A stretch of DNA of 15,737 bases from Spirochaetaceae bacterium (GTDB taxonomy: Bacteria; Spirochaetota; Spirochaetia; DSM-2461): assembly GCA_016342385.1 (NCBI GenBank), contig JAEINM010000042.1, positions 1 through 15,737 on the forward strand, in the 5' to 3' direction. The notes beneath the pieces were generated by a model. It saw only the letters and a program-made list of their open reading frames with translations, made no database searches and was not told the DNA's origin. The position numbers and the translations under genes are program-made. Positions 1 to 7,879 of this stretch are shown here, in pieces (the stretch's first letter is position 1; each line of letters begins with the position of its first letter).

Positions 1-2
1 CT

Positions 3-308
3 GTTGTGAAACTTGTGGAAATTGATATGGATACACTGGAGATCAGCAATGAAGGTTCAGTGACTGTTTTTCCCGATACTTTACTGTGGGTCTCAAAAAA
101 TAATTTTTTTGCTGTTATCAGTGAAGGCGGTGACTTGAAATTAGCTCTTTTTGATGACAAACTCACTCTCAAAGCAACATCGGAAGTTTCTGTAGAACCC
201 TATCTTTCTCCACTGATTCAGGGAAGCAGTGTATTTGTGCAGACCAGAGATGGAGGATTTGTGGAACTCTCATCAGAAACTCTAGAGGTGCTCAATCAAA
301 TTAAGTGA
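3..308 (+). CDS. C-terminal part of a beta-rich protein, possibly P83/100-like (5' end outside window)
   Basis: The reading frame is open to the left edge of the window, so this is the tail of a longer gene; the GTG at position 6 has no ribosome site and need not be the start. About 100 residues are visible. They alternate short hydrophobic strands with turns of the type 'LVEIDMDTLEI', 'LKLALFDDKLTLKA' and 'FVELSSETLEVL', as in a propeller or beta-sandwich repeat. The pattern and acidic character resemble, from memory, the C-terminal region of the spirochaetal P83/100 antigen family, but this cannot be confirmed by eye. It ends 27 bases before pyrBI with no terminator between, so the two are probably cotranscribed. 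Coding is well supported; function is uncertain. Confidence 0.6.
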   Translation, partial: VVKLVEIDMDTLEISNEGSVTVFPDTLLWVSKNNFFAVISEGGDLKLALFDDKLTLKATSEVSVEPYLSPLIQGSSVFVQTRDGGFVELSSETLEVLNQIK

Positions 309-335
309 AAGAAAAAAAAGAAGTAAGAGGACATG

Positions 336-1925
336 ATGCCAAACGAGGGTAAAAGCCATTTTTATGGAAGAACAATAGCAGTTGTAAATGATTTATCAGT
401 GGATGAACAACTTTATTTATATAAAAAGACAGCAGAGCTAAAAAGACTGATTCAAAATGGTGGTGATACATCCGGTTTCAGGATCAATGATCCTGAACTT
501 GGAGTTTATCTGATGTTTTTTGAGAACAGTACAAGGACAAAAGAATCTTTTCGTAATGCTGCTGCTTTTCACAATGTTAAATTAAATAATTTTGATGCGC
601 AAACTTCATCTTTCAATAAAAAAGAGAGTATCGGTGATACCATTAAAATGCTCTTTGGTTATAGTAACCGCTCTTTATTTATCATGAGAACCGCCCAGGA
701 AGGTGTTTGCACCATGCTCGATGAACTCCTCGGTGAATATGCTGCTAAAATAGGTTACGATAAGCCTTCATTCATAAATGGTGGTGATGGAAAGCACGAA
801 CACCCAACTCAGGAATTTCTCGATGAGTTTACATTTCTTGAGAAAAAAAACTGGAAGCATGAGGAGATCCATATCGTCCTGACGGGAGATCTTTTTCATG
901 GACGTACTGTTCATTCAAAAGTAGACGGGCTAAAAATCTTTAAAAAAGTTAAAGTAGACCTAATCGCTCCCGATGACCTTTCTCTGCCGGATAATTATGA
1001 GTTGAGAATGGTGGAAAATGGATTTGAAGTCCGAAAGTTTGAATCGATCGAAGAATATTTTAACCAGTCTTCTATAGCGGATATTTGGTATTTTACCAGA
1101 CTTCAACTTGAAAGAATGGGGGATGAAGTTAAGGAAAAAGCAAAATACCTTCGAAATGCTGTTACTTTTAAGGAAAAATACAAGGATTTACTCCCAGAGG
1201 GAACAAAATTCTACCATCCTCTCCCCCGGCATAAAGTTCACCCGGTTGTTCCCGGATTCCTCGACAGAACAGAATTAAATGGCTGGGATGAGCAGTCTAT
1301 GAGTGGTTATTTTACCAGAATCATCGAGATCGGTATGGTCGCCGGTAAAATCGGACTGGACTTTGACGGTACTGCGAAATCTATTGAAAAATTAAAATCG
1401 GATTTTATTGAAGAGATGCCTGTAACAAGGGAATCGAAGATTCAGGATCGCTATAAAGTGGGAATTAAACCTGTTGAAGAGGGCATAGTCATAGATCATA
1501 TTGGTAAAAGTGAAGATCTTGATCATATTTGGAATCTTATAGACAGAATAAGAAGAATTCTAAAGCTGAACTGTAGAAGTTCCCATGGAGTATTTCATTG
1601 TTCAGACCCCGACAAATTCAAGGGAATTATCTCCCTGCCCGATATCATACTGTTTGATGAAAAGGAATTAAAGAAACTTGCTGCGATTGCTCCCGGCTGT
1701 ACTTTGAATATAATAAAAGATTCCTCTGTCAAAAAGAAATACAGAGTTCATATGCCACCTAGAATCTACAATTTTGATGAAATCTCCTGTAAGAATGAGA
1801 ACTGTATTTCCCATCCTTCGGAACACGAAAATATAGCAACAGATTTTCACAGGTCCAGTAGAACAACATTTATCTGCCGTTTTTGTGATACTTCCCATAA
1901 ATACGATGAGATCTGGGATATATAA
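336..1925 (+). CDS. pyrBI: Aspartate carbamoyltransferase, fused catalytic (PyrB) and regulatory (PyrI) chains
   Basis: It makes N-carbamoyl-L-aspartate from carbamoyl phosphate and aspartate, the committed step of cytosolic pyrimidine synthesis. The catalytic half (about 1-345) has the carbamoyl-phosphate loop ENSTRT (63-68), a lysine loop SFNKKES (92-98), HPTQ (156-159), GDLFHGRTVHS (about 184-194), YFTRLQ and HPLPR (294-298). The C-terminal 160 residues are a PyrI domain starting near RYKVG (about 372) and ending with the zinc ligands C485-x4-C490 and C514-x2-C517. Separate PyrB (about 310) and PyrI (about 150) chains together account for the 529-residue length. Two ATGs stand side by side at 333 and 336. 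The AGAGG site at 326-330 lies 2 bases from the first and 5 from the second, so I chose the second. Fused chains are known in some spirochaetes and Thermotogales. Whether UTP/CTP feedback persists in the fusion cannot be read from the sequence. Confidence 0.95.
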   Translation: MPNEGKSHFYGRTIAVVNDLSVDEQLYLYKKTAELKRLIQNGGDTSGFRINDPELGVYLMFFENSTRTKESFRNAAAFHNVKLNNFDAQTSSFNKKESIGDTIKMLFGYSNRSLFIMRTAQEGVCTMLDELLGEYAAKIGYDKPSFINGGDGKHEHPTQEFLDEFTFLEKKNWKHEEIHIVLTGDLFHGRTVHSKVDGLKIFKKVKVDLIAPDDLSLPDNYELRMVENGFEVRKFESIEEYFNQSSIADIWYFTRLQLERMGDEVKEKAKYLRNAVTFKEKYKDLLPEGTKFYHPLPRHKVHPVVPGFLDRTELNGWDEQSMSGYFTRIIEIGMVAGKIGLDFDGTAKSIEKLKSDFIEEMPVTRESKIQDRYKVGIKPVEEGIVIDHIGKSEDLDHIWNLIDRIRRILKLNCRSSHGVFHCSDPDKFKGIISLPDIILFDEKELKKLAAIAPGCTLNIIKDSSVKKKYRVHMPPRIYNFDEISCKNENCISHPSEHENIATDFHRSSRTTFICRFCDTSHKYDEIWDI

Positions 1926-1930
1926 TTTGT

Positions 1931-1954
1931 AGAGAAAAGGCATGCTTTTTCTCT
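1931..1954. terminator. Palindromic hairpin between convergent pyrBI and parB-like gene
   Basis: A 24-base near-perfect palindrome (AGAGAAAA - GGCATGCT - TTTTCTCT) lies right after the pyrBI stop and overlaps the stop codon of the opposing ParB-like gene. Read on the plus strand, the single off-pair is a G-U wobble; on the minus strand it is an A-C mismatch. The A- and T-rich arms would supply the U-tract in either direction, so a shared bidirectional terminator is the natural reading. A classical U-run after the stem is missing, which lowers certainty. Confidence 0.5.
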
Positions 1955-2345
1955 ATAAAGATCGTTTAAAAAGATCTCTGAAGAATTTGACAATTTTTTT
2001 TAAAATCATCTTCATTGGTGAAGGCCTTTTTAACTTTGCCAGTTTTTTAAAAGCTTCAATTTTCTCTTCATCAGTGAAGTCTTTTCTTCTCAGATTTTCT
2101 TCCAGTTCCATTGTCAGTTTGTCTGATTCAGTATTGACATCGACAACTATGGCAAATACGGATTTCCAGTTCAATTGTTTTGCACACTGTACTCTTCGAA
2201 ATCCCGATATTAGCTCCATTTTTTTATTGACAATAACAGGGTGCATCTGGCCGAATTTTTCCATACTTTCTGCCAGTTGATTTAAATCGCCCGAATTCTT
2301 GCGGACTCTTTTGTTAATGACAATCTCATTTATATCCAACTGCAA
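1953..2345 (-). CDS. Small ParB/Srx-type nuclease-fold domain protein
   Basis: This is a 130-residue protein made almost entirely of the ParB N-terminal fold. An N-terminal strand (IVINKRVRKNSGD) is followed by a helix (LNQLAESMEKFG), HPVIV, the ParB box GFRRVQCAKQL (48-58), and ENLRRKDFTDEEKIEA (83-98), which corresponds to the 'EN-x-R-x-D/L' helix of ParB. There is no helix-turn-helix or dimerisation domain as in chromosomal ParB (about 280-300 residues). The tail (108-130) is short and very basic, which may favour nucleic acid or membrane binding. The start codon is TTG, supported by AAAGGAG 6 bases upstream. The gene lies 63 bases downstream of the penicillin-binding protein gene on the same strand and is probably cotranscribed with it. 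The domain is clear; the biological role is not known. Confidence 0.8.
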   Translation of the reverse strand: MQLDINEIVINKRVRKNSGDLNQLAESMEKFGQMHPVIVNKKMELISGFRRVQCAKQLNWKSVFAIVVDVNTESDKLTMELEENLRRKDFTDEEKIEAFKKLAKLKRPSPMKMILKKIVKFFRDLFKRSL

Positions 2346-2372
2346 GAGATACTCCTTTAAAAAGTCGACTAT

Positions 2373-2403
2373 ATTCGGGTCCTGCTTCTTTGCGTTCCCG
2401 AAT
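2373..2403 (-). promoter_or_regulatory. Possible leader hairpin between PBP gene and parB-like gene
   Basis: A perfect 7-bp inverted repeat (ATTCGGG / CCCGAAT) with a 17-base loop fills most of the 63-base gap between the two minus-strand genes. On the minus strand a short CTTTTT follows about 11 bases after the stem, before the AAAGGAG ribosome site. It could partially attenuate or process the mRNA. The loop is long and the U-tract is displaced, so this is weak evidence. Confidence 0.25.
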
Positions 2404-2408
2404 TATCT

Positions 2409-4931
2409 TTAATCAAGAAGAGAATTTTCAGTTTCATCAATCTCATCAATAGAAGAATCGTTGAGAAAATCAAGATCAATATCCAGTCCTTCAAGCACAT
2501 TATTATTGTCCTTAATAGGATTGTAAAGATCAAGATCCAGTCCAGCATCATATGATTCGTAGGAAATTGTCGTTAAGAGCTTATCTGCCAGATAGGAATT
2601 TCTATCTGCTGTTGTGGAGTGATAAGTATCATAGGTTTTCGGCTCTGTTCCAGCTATGAAAACTTCGTTAATGGTCTCTTCGCTGAATTCTGTGGGGATC
2701 AGACCTGAAACTGCATCTACTTCCATTTCCACAATTCCCGTTTCAGGTTTGTAAAATTGTTTAATAGGAAGACCTTCATGGATAGCTTTCATATATTGTG
2801 CCCAGGCTACTCCGGTTGCTGTTGCACCGGTCAGCTGATATCCAAGAGAATTCCCTTTTTTATCAAAGCCAGCCCAGATGACTGTCGTATAATAGGGAGA
2901 GAATCCTGCGGCCCAGGCATCTTCCCAGTTCTGTGTTGTTCCTGTTTTTCCGGCCATTGGCATGCCGTCATATCCACCTACTTCACGGCTTCTCCATCGA
3001 AGAGTTCCCGATTTTACGGTAGTTTCCAGGAGATTGGTCATAATATAAGCTGCCTGTGGAGAGAGTATCTGTATGTCATCTCCCATCTCTTTCTGCCTTT
3101 CACGAAGTTCTTTCTCCGGATTGGCTATGACATTTCCATCTCTATCAAGCACATACCGGATAGCTATAGGTTCTACGGCTCTACCCTGGTTGGCAAATGT
3201 TGCATAGGCTCGTGCAGTATGAACCGGAGCAATGGCAATGACTCCCAGAGCCAGAGGGAACACTCTGGGGAAAGTTTTACTGATTTCCATCGGATCTGTC
3301 ATTCCGTAGAGATTTGATGCTCTTTCTATAGCGGCATCAAATCCGATTGTTTCCATTACTTTTATCGAGGGAACATTCATAGAATTGGCCAGTGCTGTTC
3401 TGAGAAGTACGTTTCCTTTCCATTCTCCTCTATAGTTCAGAGGTGTGTAGGGCTGCCCGTCAGGACTATAGAAAACGGTTGGACCATCAAATATTCTCGA
3501 AGCCGTAGTCAGCTGTCCCGAAGAGATGGCATAGGAATAATAAATGGGCTTGAAAGTTGAACCTGGCTGTAGTGTTCCATCTAGTGCACGATTCAGCTGG
3601 TTACCCCGTTCAAATTTACTACCGCCTATCATCGCCAGTATGTATCCGGTTTTATTATCCAGTGTAATTAGAGCTGTTTCTATACTGGATTTATCGAGTT
3701 GGGAGTTTATTTTATCATAAGAAAAATCGACTACAGATTTTACACTTTCCAGTCCAAAAATCTGAGAAATGATATCCAGGGTAGGTACAATTTCATCTTC
3801 ATATACGTTCATGGCATTTTTTTTATCCTGAGATCCGGCTATGCGGATGCCATCAATGTTAAAAGCGAGAGAAAGCATATCAAATATGGGAACAAATTCT
3901 TCATCGACAAAGTCCATTCTTGTTCCCCGGTTATTTTTATAGATTTTATTCCAGTTCTGCAGATTCTTTCTCAATATTTCATCGGCTTTCTGCTGATAAT
4001 CGAGATTAAGAGTTGTTTGAACAGTATAACCGTCTTTTAGCATATCCTGAGTTCCGTATAACATATTATCCAGTTTATATCTAACATGTTCACTGAAATA
4101 AGGGGCCTTATCATCACGCTCTGTGTAGGCCGTGTTAATATTGTCTCTGGACCAGTCCCAGTTCTGCCAGAATAATGTATAGGAATTATCGGCTTCTTCC
4201 TGAGTAATATATCCGTTTTCCACTACCTGATTAAGGATATTTTTCTGCTGTATTTTGGCTCTATCCGGTTGCCGTATGGGGGAATACAATCCCGGAAGAG
4301 CATACTGAATGACCAGCATGACATTTTCCGCTATGGAATTTTCATCAGCAGGATGTTTAAAAAAATACTGGGATGCCGCTTCCACACCGCTGACATTATG
4401 ACCAAGATCCATTTTATTTAAATAGATTTCCAGAATTTCATATTTAGTCAACTGCCTTTCAAGCTGCCAGGCCCACCATAGTTCTGTTATTTTTCTCGAG
4501 ACTCTCACGTCCGTTCTGTCTGCATATAAATGACCGGCAACCTGTTGAGTCAGTGTACTTCCACCAGAGACATAAGCTCCTGTTATAATATTGTATAGAG
4601 CACGGGAGAATCCCATTATATTAAAACCATTATGATTGAAGAACTGGGCATCTTCTCTGGTTATCAATGCTTTAATCAGAGATTTGGGCAGATTGGTAAT
4701 ACTGACGATATCGCGTTTTTCATCTCCAAAAAGCTCAGTTATCAGATTCCCGTTAATATCGAGAATCTGAGAAGGAGTCGCCGGTTGGTAAACACCGAAA
4801 TTTTCTGTATTCTCTGTATTTTTTGTTATGGCAAGTGCAAACCCGAGACTGACACCAAGACCGGCTGAAACCAGGCCGAGTGAAGCCAGAAGCACTAGTA
4901 TTATTATTTTTCTTGTTCCTGAAAAGTTCAT
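2409..4931 (-). CDS. Bifunctional class A penicillin-binding protein (PBP1A type)
   Basis: It polymerises and cross-links peptidoglycan at the outer face of the inner membrane. A short cytoplasmic start precedes one membrane anchor (about 7-35). The glycosyltransferase-51 domain shows EDAQFFNHNG (E93), GGSTLTQQ (123-130) and the RKITE...QLER helix. The transpeptidase domain has the nucleophile motif S458-TF-K461 (in PGSTFKP), S517-M-N519 and K662-TGT. An inserted segment of about 90 residues (about 330-420) separates the domains, and the C-terminus ends in an Asp/Glu-rich tail (about 795-840). I chose the ATG at 4931 rather than the in-frame TTG at 4967: that TTG forms the first bases of a TTGACA -35 box, has no ribosome site, and the ATG puts the anchor near the N-terminus. 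No Shine-Dalgarno precedes the ATG either. The gene leads a two-gene unit with the ParB-domain gene. At about 840 residues it is of normal family length. Confidence 0.93.
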   Translation of the reverse strand: MNFSGTRKIIILVLLASLGLVSAGLGVSLGFALAITKNTENTENFGVYQPATPSQILDINGNLITELFGDEKRDIVSITNLPKSLIKALITREDAQFFNHNGFNIMGFSRALYNIITGAYVSGGSTLTQQVAGHLYADRTDVRVSRKITELWWAWQLERQLTKYEILEIYLNKMDLGHNVSGVEAASQYFFKHPADENSIAENVMLVIQYALPGLYSPIRQPDRAKIQQKNILNQVVENGYITQEEADNSYTLFWQNWDWSRDNINTAYTERDDKAPYFSEHVRYKLDNMLYGTQDMLKDGYTVQTTLNLDYQQKADEILRKNLQNWNKIYKNNRGTRMDFVDEEFVPIFDMLSLAFNIDGIRIAGSQDKKNAMNVYEDEIVPTLDIISQIFGLESVKSVVDFSYDKINSQLDKSSIETALITLDNKTGYILAMIGGSKFERGNQLNRALDGTLQPGSTFKPIYYSYAISSGQLTTASRIFDGPTVFYSPDGQPYTPLNYRGEWKGNVLLRTALANSMNVPSIKVMETIGFDAAIERASNLYGMTDPMEISKTFPRVFPLALGVIAIAPVHTARAYATFANQGRAVEPIAIRYVLDRDGNVIANPEKELRERQKEMGDDIQILSPQAAYIMTNLLETTVKSGTLRWRSREVGGYDGMPMAGKTGTTQNWEDAWAAGFSPYYTTVIWAGFDKKGNSLGYQLTGATATGVAWAQYMKAIHEGLPIKQFYKPETGIVEMEVDAVSGLIPTEFSEETINEVFIAGTEPKTYDTYHSTTADRNSYLADKLLTTISYESYDAGLDLDLYNPIKDNNNVLEGLDIDLDFLNDSSIDEIDETENSLLD

Positions 4932-4938
4932 ATAGCTT

Positions 4939-4967
4939 AAGGTACGTTGGCACGTGTTTTTTGTCAA
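4939..4967 (-). promoter_or_regulatory. Sigma-70-type promoter for the PBP gene
   Basis: On the minus strand a consensus -35 TTGACA (4967-4962) is followed after 17 bases by TACCTT (4944-4939). Transcription would start at about 4931-4933, on or next to the ATG of the penicillin-binding protein, giving a leaderless or nearly leaderless mRNA. That fits the lack of any ribosome site there. The -10 matches the consensus in only three positions. Confidence 0.5.
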
Positions 4968-5044
4968 GGTTTTGAAATAATATGCAAAGTATCAACCCTC
5001 GTTTTTTATAGCTTGTTTTAGTAGGATTATTGTGAACGATAGAC

Positions 5045-5071
5045 AAAAATAAAGGCCGGTATTAACCGGCC
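5045..5071 (-). terminator. Intrinsic terminator of the PHP-M23-PEGA operon
   Basis: Read on the minus strand, a perfect GC-rich 7-bp stem (GGCCGGT / ACCGGCC) with a 4-base loop is followed at once by TTTATTTTT. It lies about 95 bases downstream of the last stop codon of the three-gene operon and isolates it from the penicillin-binding protein promoter. Stem, loop and U-tract are all canonical. Confidence 0.85.
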
Positions 5072-5163
5072 CACCCAAAGGGTATCGAATGCAGGATAGT
5101 AAACTGGGAGGGGCACTATGCAGGCATCCGACATTTATATAATCGGTACAATTTGTTAATTTT

Positions 5164-6135
5164 TTAGTTTTTATGAATTAAAACATCAAGAACAAGTGAA
5201 ATAGTGAGAGAATCTCCTGGTTCAACAGTGAATTCTCTACTGAACTGATACCCTCCGATATCAAAAATAACAATGTGATCACCGGCACCTATCATTATAA
5301 ATTCATCAGGATTTTTTCTAATAAGTTCGCTATCATCGAGAAAGATGAGAGTTCCTTCGGGAGCGTCTATTTTTATTTCTGGTTCGGAATATTCGAATAA
5401 CAGATCTATATTCTTTTTTTCTCCCGCGTTTATTACGACACTGGCATTTTTATTCATGCCTGTAGAACTGGTAATCAGGACTTCATGAAGACCTTCATCT
5501 AAAATATAATCATCATATGGCCATTTCACTGGTTCATCATCAATTGATACGGTAAAAGTTTCCTCATCATCATTGAGATTACTGGATATATTCAGAGACA
5601 GTGATCCTTTAGGTGAGTAAATCGGTCTACAGGTGAAGTTAAATGTATGATTGTAAATTTCTCCGGGTATTCCCTTCATTATCGGAATAATTGTCGCCAT
5701 CAGAGGATAATCTCCTCTGGAAGTAAAACCGGGAATCAAAATAGAATCGGCACTCTGAATCATTGAATTCTCTTCAAAAGCGGGAATCCTTATATATATA
5801 TTATTCTGAACAGGTAAAAGGCGCATAAATATTCTCGAGCCATTGTAGAAACGTACAGATTCAGAGGGTTGGGGGCTAATATTTTTATATACATAGAGAG
5901 CAAAAGAATTTCTGTATTTCTGTAATTCTCTGGGAACTTCAATTTTAATCTCTATTCCTTCGAGAAACGAAGTTTCTTTATCAAATATGATAGAAGCGAC
6001 TTCTTCCAGAGCCAGTGAAACTGTGTTCTCTTGTGCAAGAGACAAAGTCCCCTGAAAAATACCATTAACATTTTCACTCATAAGAGAAACACTTATGGAG
6101 AAGATGAAATATATGAGCAGCAGTTTTTTTTTCAT
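5164..6135 (-). CDS. Secreted or envelope protein with PEGA-like beta domains
   Basis: The first 20 residues form a signal peptide (MKKK, then a hydrophobic run ending near SLMSE). The rest of the 323 residues is predicted extracytoplasmic and rich in beta-strands. The C-terminal 70 residues (from about 254) read like a PEGA-type carbohydrate or envelope-associated domain: 'APEGTLIFLDD' then 'IMIGAGDHIVIFDIGGY' and a closing strand. A second, less regular copy seems to lie at about 173-250, with 'VSIDDEPV' and 'LDEGLHEVLI'. The start is firm: ATG overlaps the stop of the M23 gene (ATGA) and GGAG stands 7 bases upstream. Position after a peptidoglycan hydrolase gene suggests an envelope role. 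I do not recognise a named family for the N-terminal 170 residues. Confidence 0.8.
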   Translation of the reverse strand: MKKKLLLIYFIFSISVSLMSENVNGIFQGTLSLAQENTVSLALEEVASIIFDKETSFLEGIEIKIEVPRELQKYRNSFALYVYKNISPQPSESVRFYNGSRIFMRLLPVQNNIYIRIPAFEENSMIQSADSILIPGFTSRGDYPLMATIIPIMKGIPGEIYNHTFNFTCRPIYSPKGSLSLNISSNLNDDEETFTVSIDDEPVKWPYDDYILDEGLHEVLITSSTGMNKNASVVINAGEKKNIDLLFEYSEPEIKIDAPEGTLIFLDDSELIRKNPDEFIMIGAGDHIVIFDIGGYQFSREFTVEPGDSLTISLVLDVLIHKN

Positions 6136-7019
6136 AATGTATCTCCAGGGAAAAAATCATTAGGATTCAGAGGAATCCCGTTTTTTCGTATTTCAAAATG
6201 TAAATGAGGACCCGTAGATATTCCGGAATTCCCTGATTCCGCTATAGTCTGTCCTGATAATACTCTATCATTTACTCTTACAATTATTTTATTCAGATGG
6301 CTGTATACTGTTTCATAACCACCTTCATGTTTTATTATAATGTATAATCCATAATTTCCCAATACACCAGTATCAGAAATTACACCATCTCTTGATGAAA
6401 ACACGAATGTTCCTACTGGAGCTCTGTAGTCAATTCCTGTGTGAAAATGGCGTTTCCCTTCAATAGGATGTATTCTGAATCCATAATCGGATGTTCTGAA
6501 ATCAGTTTCAAGAGGTTTTCTAAACAAGGTTTTTAAAAAAAATGATCTTTCATTTCTGTTTAAATGGGAACCGGAAAGGAAAATATAAGGTATAAGACCC
6601 TCCGTTTTCCTGATTTTAATGTTTAAACCTTCTTCATCTCTTAGAGAGACGATCTCTTCTAATCGCGAATGTGGAGACTGATTTATATAGATGCCCGGGC
6701 TGTTGGGGATCAGGAGTGTATCTCCTTCTTCCATAGCTTCGGGATTTTCTATTCCGTTCAATGTAACAATTGAATCATAGGTGAGATTTAATATGGAACT
6801 GATAGAAAAAATAGTTTCATTTTTTTTTACAGTATATTCATAAATGCTTAAGGGAATGGATGGTTTTCCCGTCTGGTATCTTTTATAAAATTCATTTATT
6901 TCATATTGAAGCTGTAAATAATGACTGTCAGACTTATGAAGCCGTTTTATGGTGGGGTAATTGGAAAAAAGAGGAAAAGACAGCAATGAATATATCAGAA
7001 TCAGAATGGGTAATTTCAC
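6132..7019 (-). CDS. LysM-M23 zinc metallopeptidase (cell-wall endopeptidase)
   Basis: It is likely a periplasmic LytM/M23-type peptidase that cuts peptide cross-links in peptidoglycan. The first 20 residues are a signal peptide (PILILIYSLLSFPLFS). A LysM motif follows at about 62-106 (YTVKKNETIFSISSILNLTYDSI..LNGI..GDTLLIPN), then the catalytic M23 domain. Its zinc ligands are visible as H193-x3-D197 (HTGID) and H272-x-H274 (PHLHFE), with H241 in YSHL. All expected active-site residues are present, so it should be an active enzyme rather than an EnvC/NlpD-like activator. The start is GTG at 7019, 7 bases after the stop of the PHP gene. The gap is a run of A without a ribosome site, so translation is probably coupled to the upstream gene. 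The downstream gene overlaps by 4 bases. Confidence 0.9.
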   Translation of the reverse strand: MKLPILILIYSLLSFPLFSNYPTIKRLHKSDSHYLQLQYEINEFYKRYQTGKPSIPLSIYEYTVKKNETIFSISSILNLTYDSIVTLNGIENPEAMEEGDTLLIPNSPGIYINQSPHSRLEEIVSLRDEEGLNIKIRKTEGLIPYIFLSGSHLNRNERSFFLKTLFRKPLETDFRTSDYGFRIHPIEGKRHFHTGIDYRAPVGTFVFSSRDGVISDTGVLGNYGLYIIIKHEGGYETVYSHLNKIIVRVNDRVLSGQTIAESGNSGISTGPHLHFEIRKNGIPLNPNDFFPGDTL

Positions 7020-7026
7020 TTTTTTT

Positions 7027-7857
7027 TTACCACTTTAAAAAAGGTATTGATGGATCGAGGGGAATCTCCTTTCCACCAGCCCCCAGACCCAGAGGCCGGT
7101 CTTTCCGGTTATCTCCATGAAAATCGGAACCACCTGTTTTAAAAAAGCCCAGTTCATCGGCAATCTGTTCCAGACGGATGCAATTTTTTAATTTTGATCC
7201 CGAATGCCAGACTTCAATTCCCTCAACACCGAGTTCCTGCCAACTTTTTAATCTTTCAGGAAATTTCCCCCAGGAAAGAAAAAGAGACATGGGGTGGGCA
7301 ATAACCGGGTGTCCACCGGCTTCTTTTATTAGTTTGACACCCTCTTCCAGTGTAAGAGCTTCTTTTTCTATATGAAAAGGTCTTCCTGATGCGAGATATT
7401 TTTCAAAGGCTTTAATCGTATTTTTCACAATTTTCTTTTTTACCAGAAGAGAGGCGAAATGAGGTCTGCCGATTACTTCTCCGTGGGCTTCATCAATGAC
7501 TTCCTCATAGGTCATTTCGATGCCCGAATCATTGATTAATCGGATCATTTGTAGATTCCTCTCGTTGCGTTTTATCATGACTTCTTTTAGTGGTTGTTCC
7601 ATCACGCTTTCCCATTTTGTAATATTAAGACCGAGAAGGTGGAATTCTCCCGGTTTGAATTGAATTTCCAGTTCGATTCCCGGAATGAATCTAATGCCAT
7701 GCTTCTCAGCTCTTTTCTGGGCTTCCATTAAGCCGGCGCAAGTGTCATGATCCGTTAGAGCAATTGTATCAATACCTTTTAAAACTGCCAGATCAATAAG
7801 CTCGGATGGTGTACAGGTTCCGTCCGATTCTGTAGAGTGTGTATGAAAGTCAATCAT
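7027..7857 (-). CDS. PHP-domain phosphoesterase (YciV/RNase AM-like)
   Basis: It has the full metal-binding set of the PHP family: DFHTHST (H5, H7), SDG (D12), LTDHDT (H37, D38), GIELE (E62), GRPHFA (H133), IAHP (H188) and GSDFHG (D245, H247). Length (276) and motif order match the TrpH/YciV group, some members of which are 3',5'-nucleotide phosphatases that also trim RNA 5' ends; the exact substrate here is inferred. The ATG at 7857 gives the canonical N-terminus MIDFHTH, although no ribosome site precedes it. It is the first gene of a minus-strand operon with the M23 peptidase and the PEGA-like protein. A promoter (7883-7910) lies about 25 bases upstream. Confidence 0.9.
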   Translation of the reverse strand: MIDFHTHSTESDGTCTPSELIDLAVLKGIDTIALTDHDTCAGLMEAQKRAEKHGIRFIPGIELEIQFKPGEFHLLGLNITKWESVMEQPLKEVMIKRNERNLQMIRLINDSGIEMTYEEVIDEAHGEVIGRPHFASLLVKKKIVKNTIKAFEKYLASGRPFHIEKEALTLEEGVKLIKEAGGHPVIAHPMSLFLSWGKFPERLKSWQELGVEGIEVWHSGSKLKNCIRLEQIADELGFFKTGGSDFHGDNRKDRPLGLGAGGKEIPLDPSIPFLKW

Positions 7858-7879
7858 ATTTTGAGAGAATACCTGTTTT

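Noticed and set aside
1942..2280. Plus-strand reading frame opposite the ParB-like gene
   Set aside because: The protein is low-complexity Ser/Phe/Leu, has no ribosome site, and lies entirely over a minus-strand gene with recognisable motifs.
2757..3317. 186-residue plus-strand reading frame
   Set aside because: It is antisense to the transpeptidase domain of the penicillin-binding protein and has no recognisable features.
5054..5071. GGCCGGT/ACCGGCC repeat as a protein-binding operator
   Set aside because: The immediate U-rich tract on the minus strand and the position after an operon make an intrinsic terminator the better explanation.
7018..7029. Run of nine A between the PHP and M23 genes as a slippage site
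   Set aside because: It lies at and after the PHP stop codon, so slippage would not fuse the proteins usefully; it more likely reflects a short AT-rich gap.
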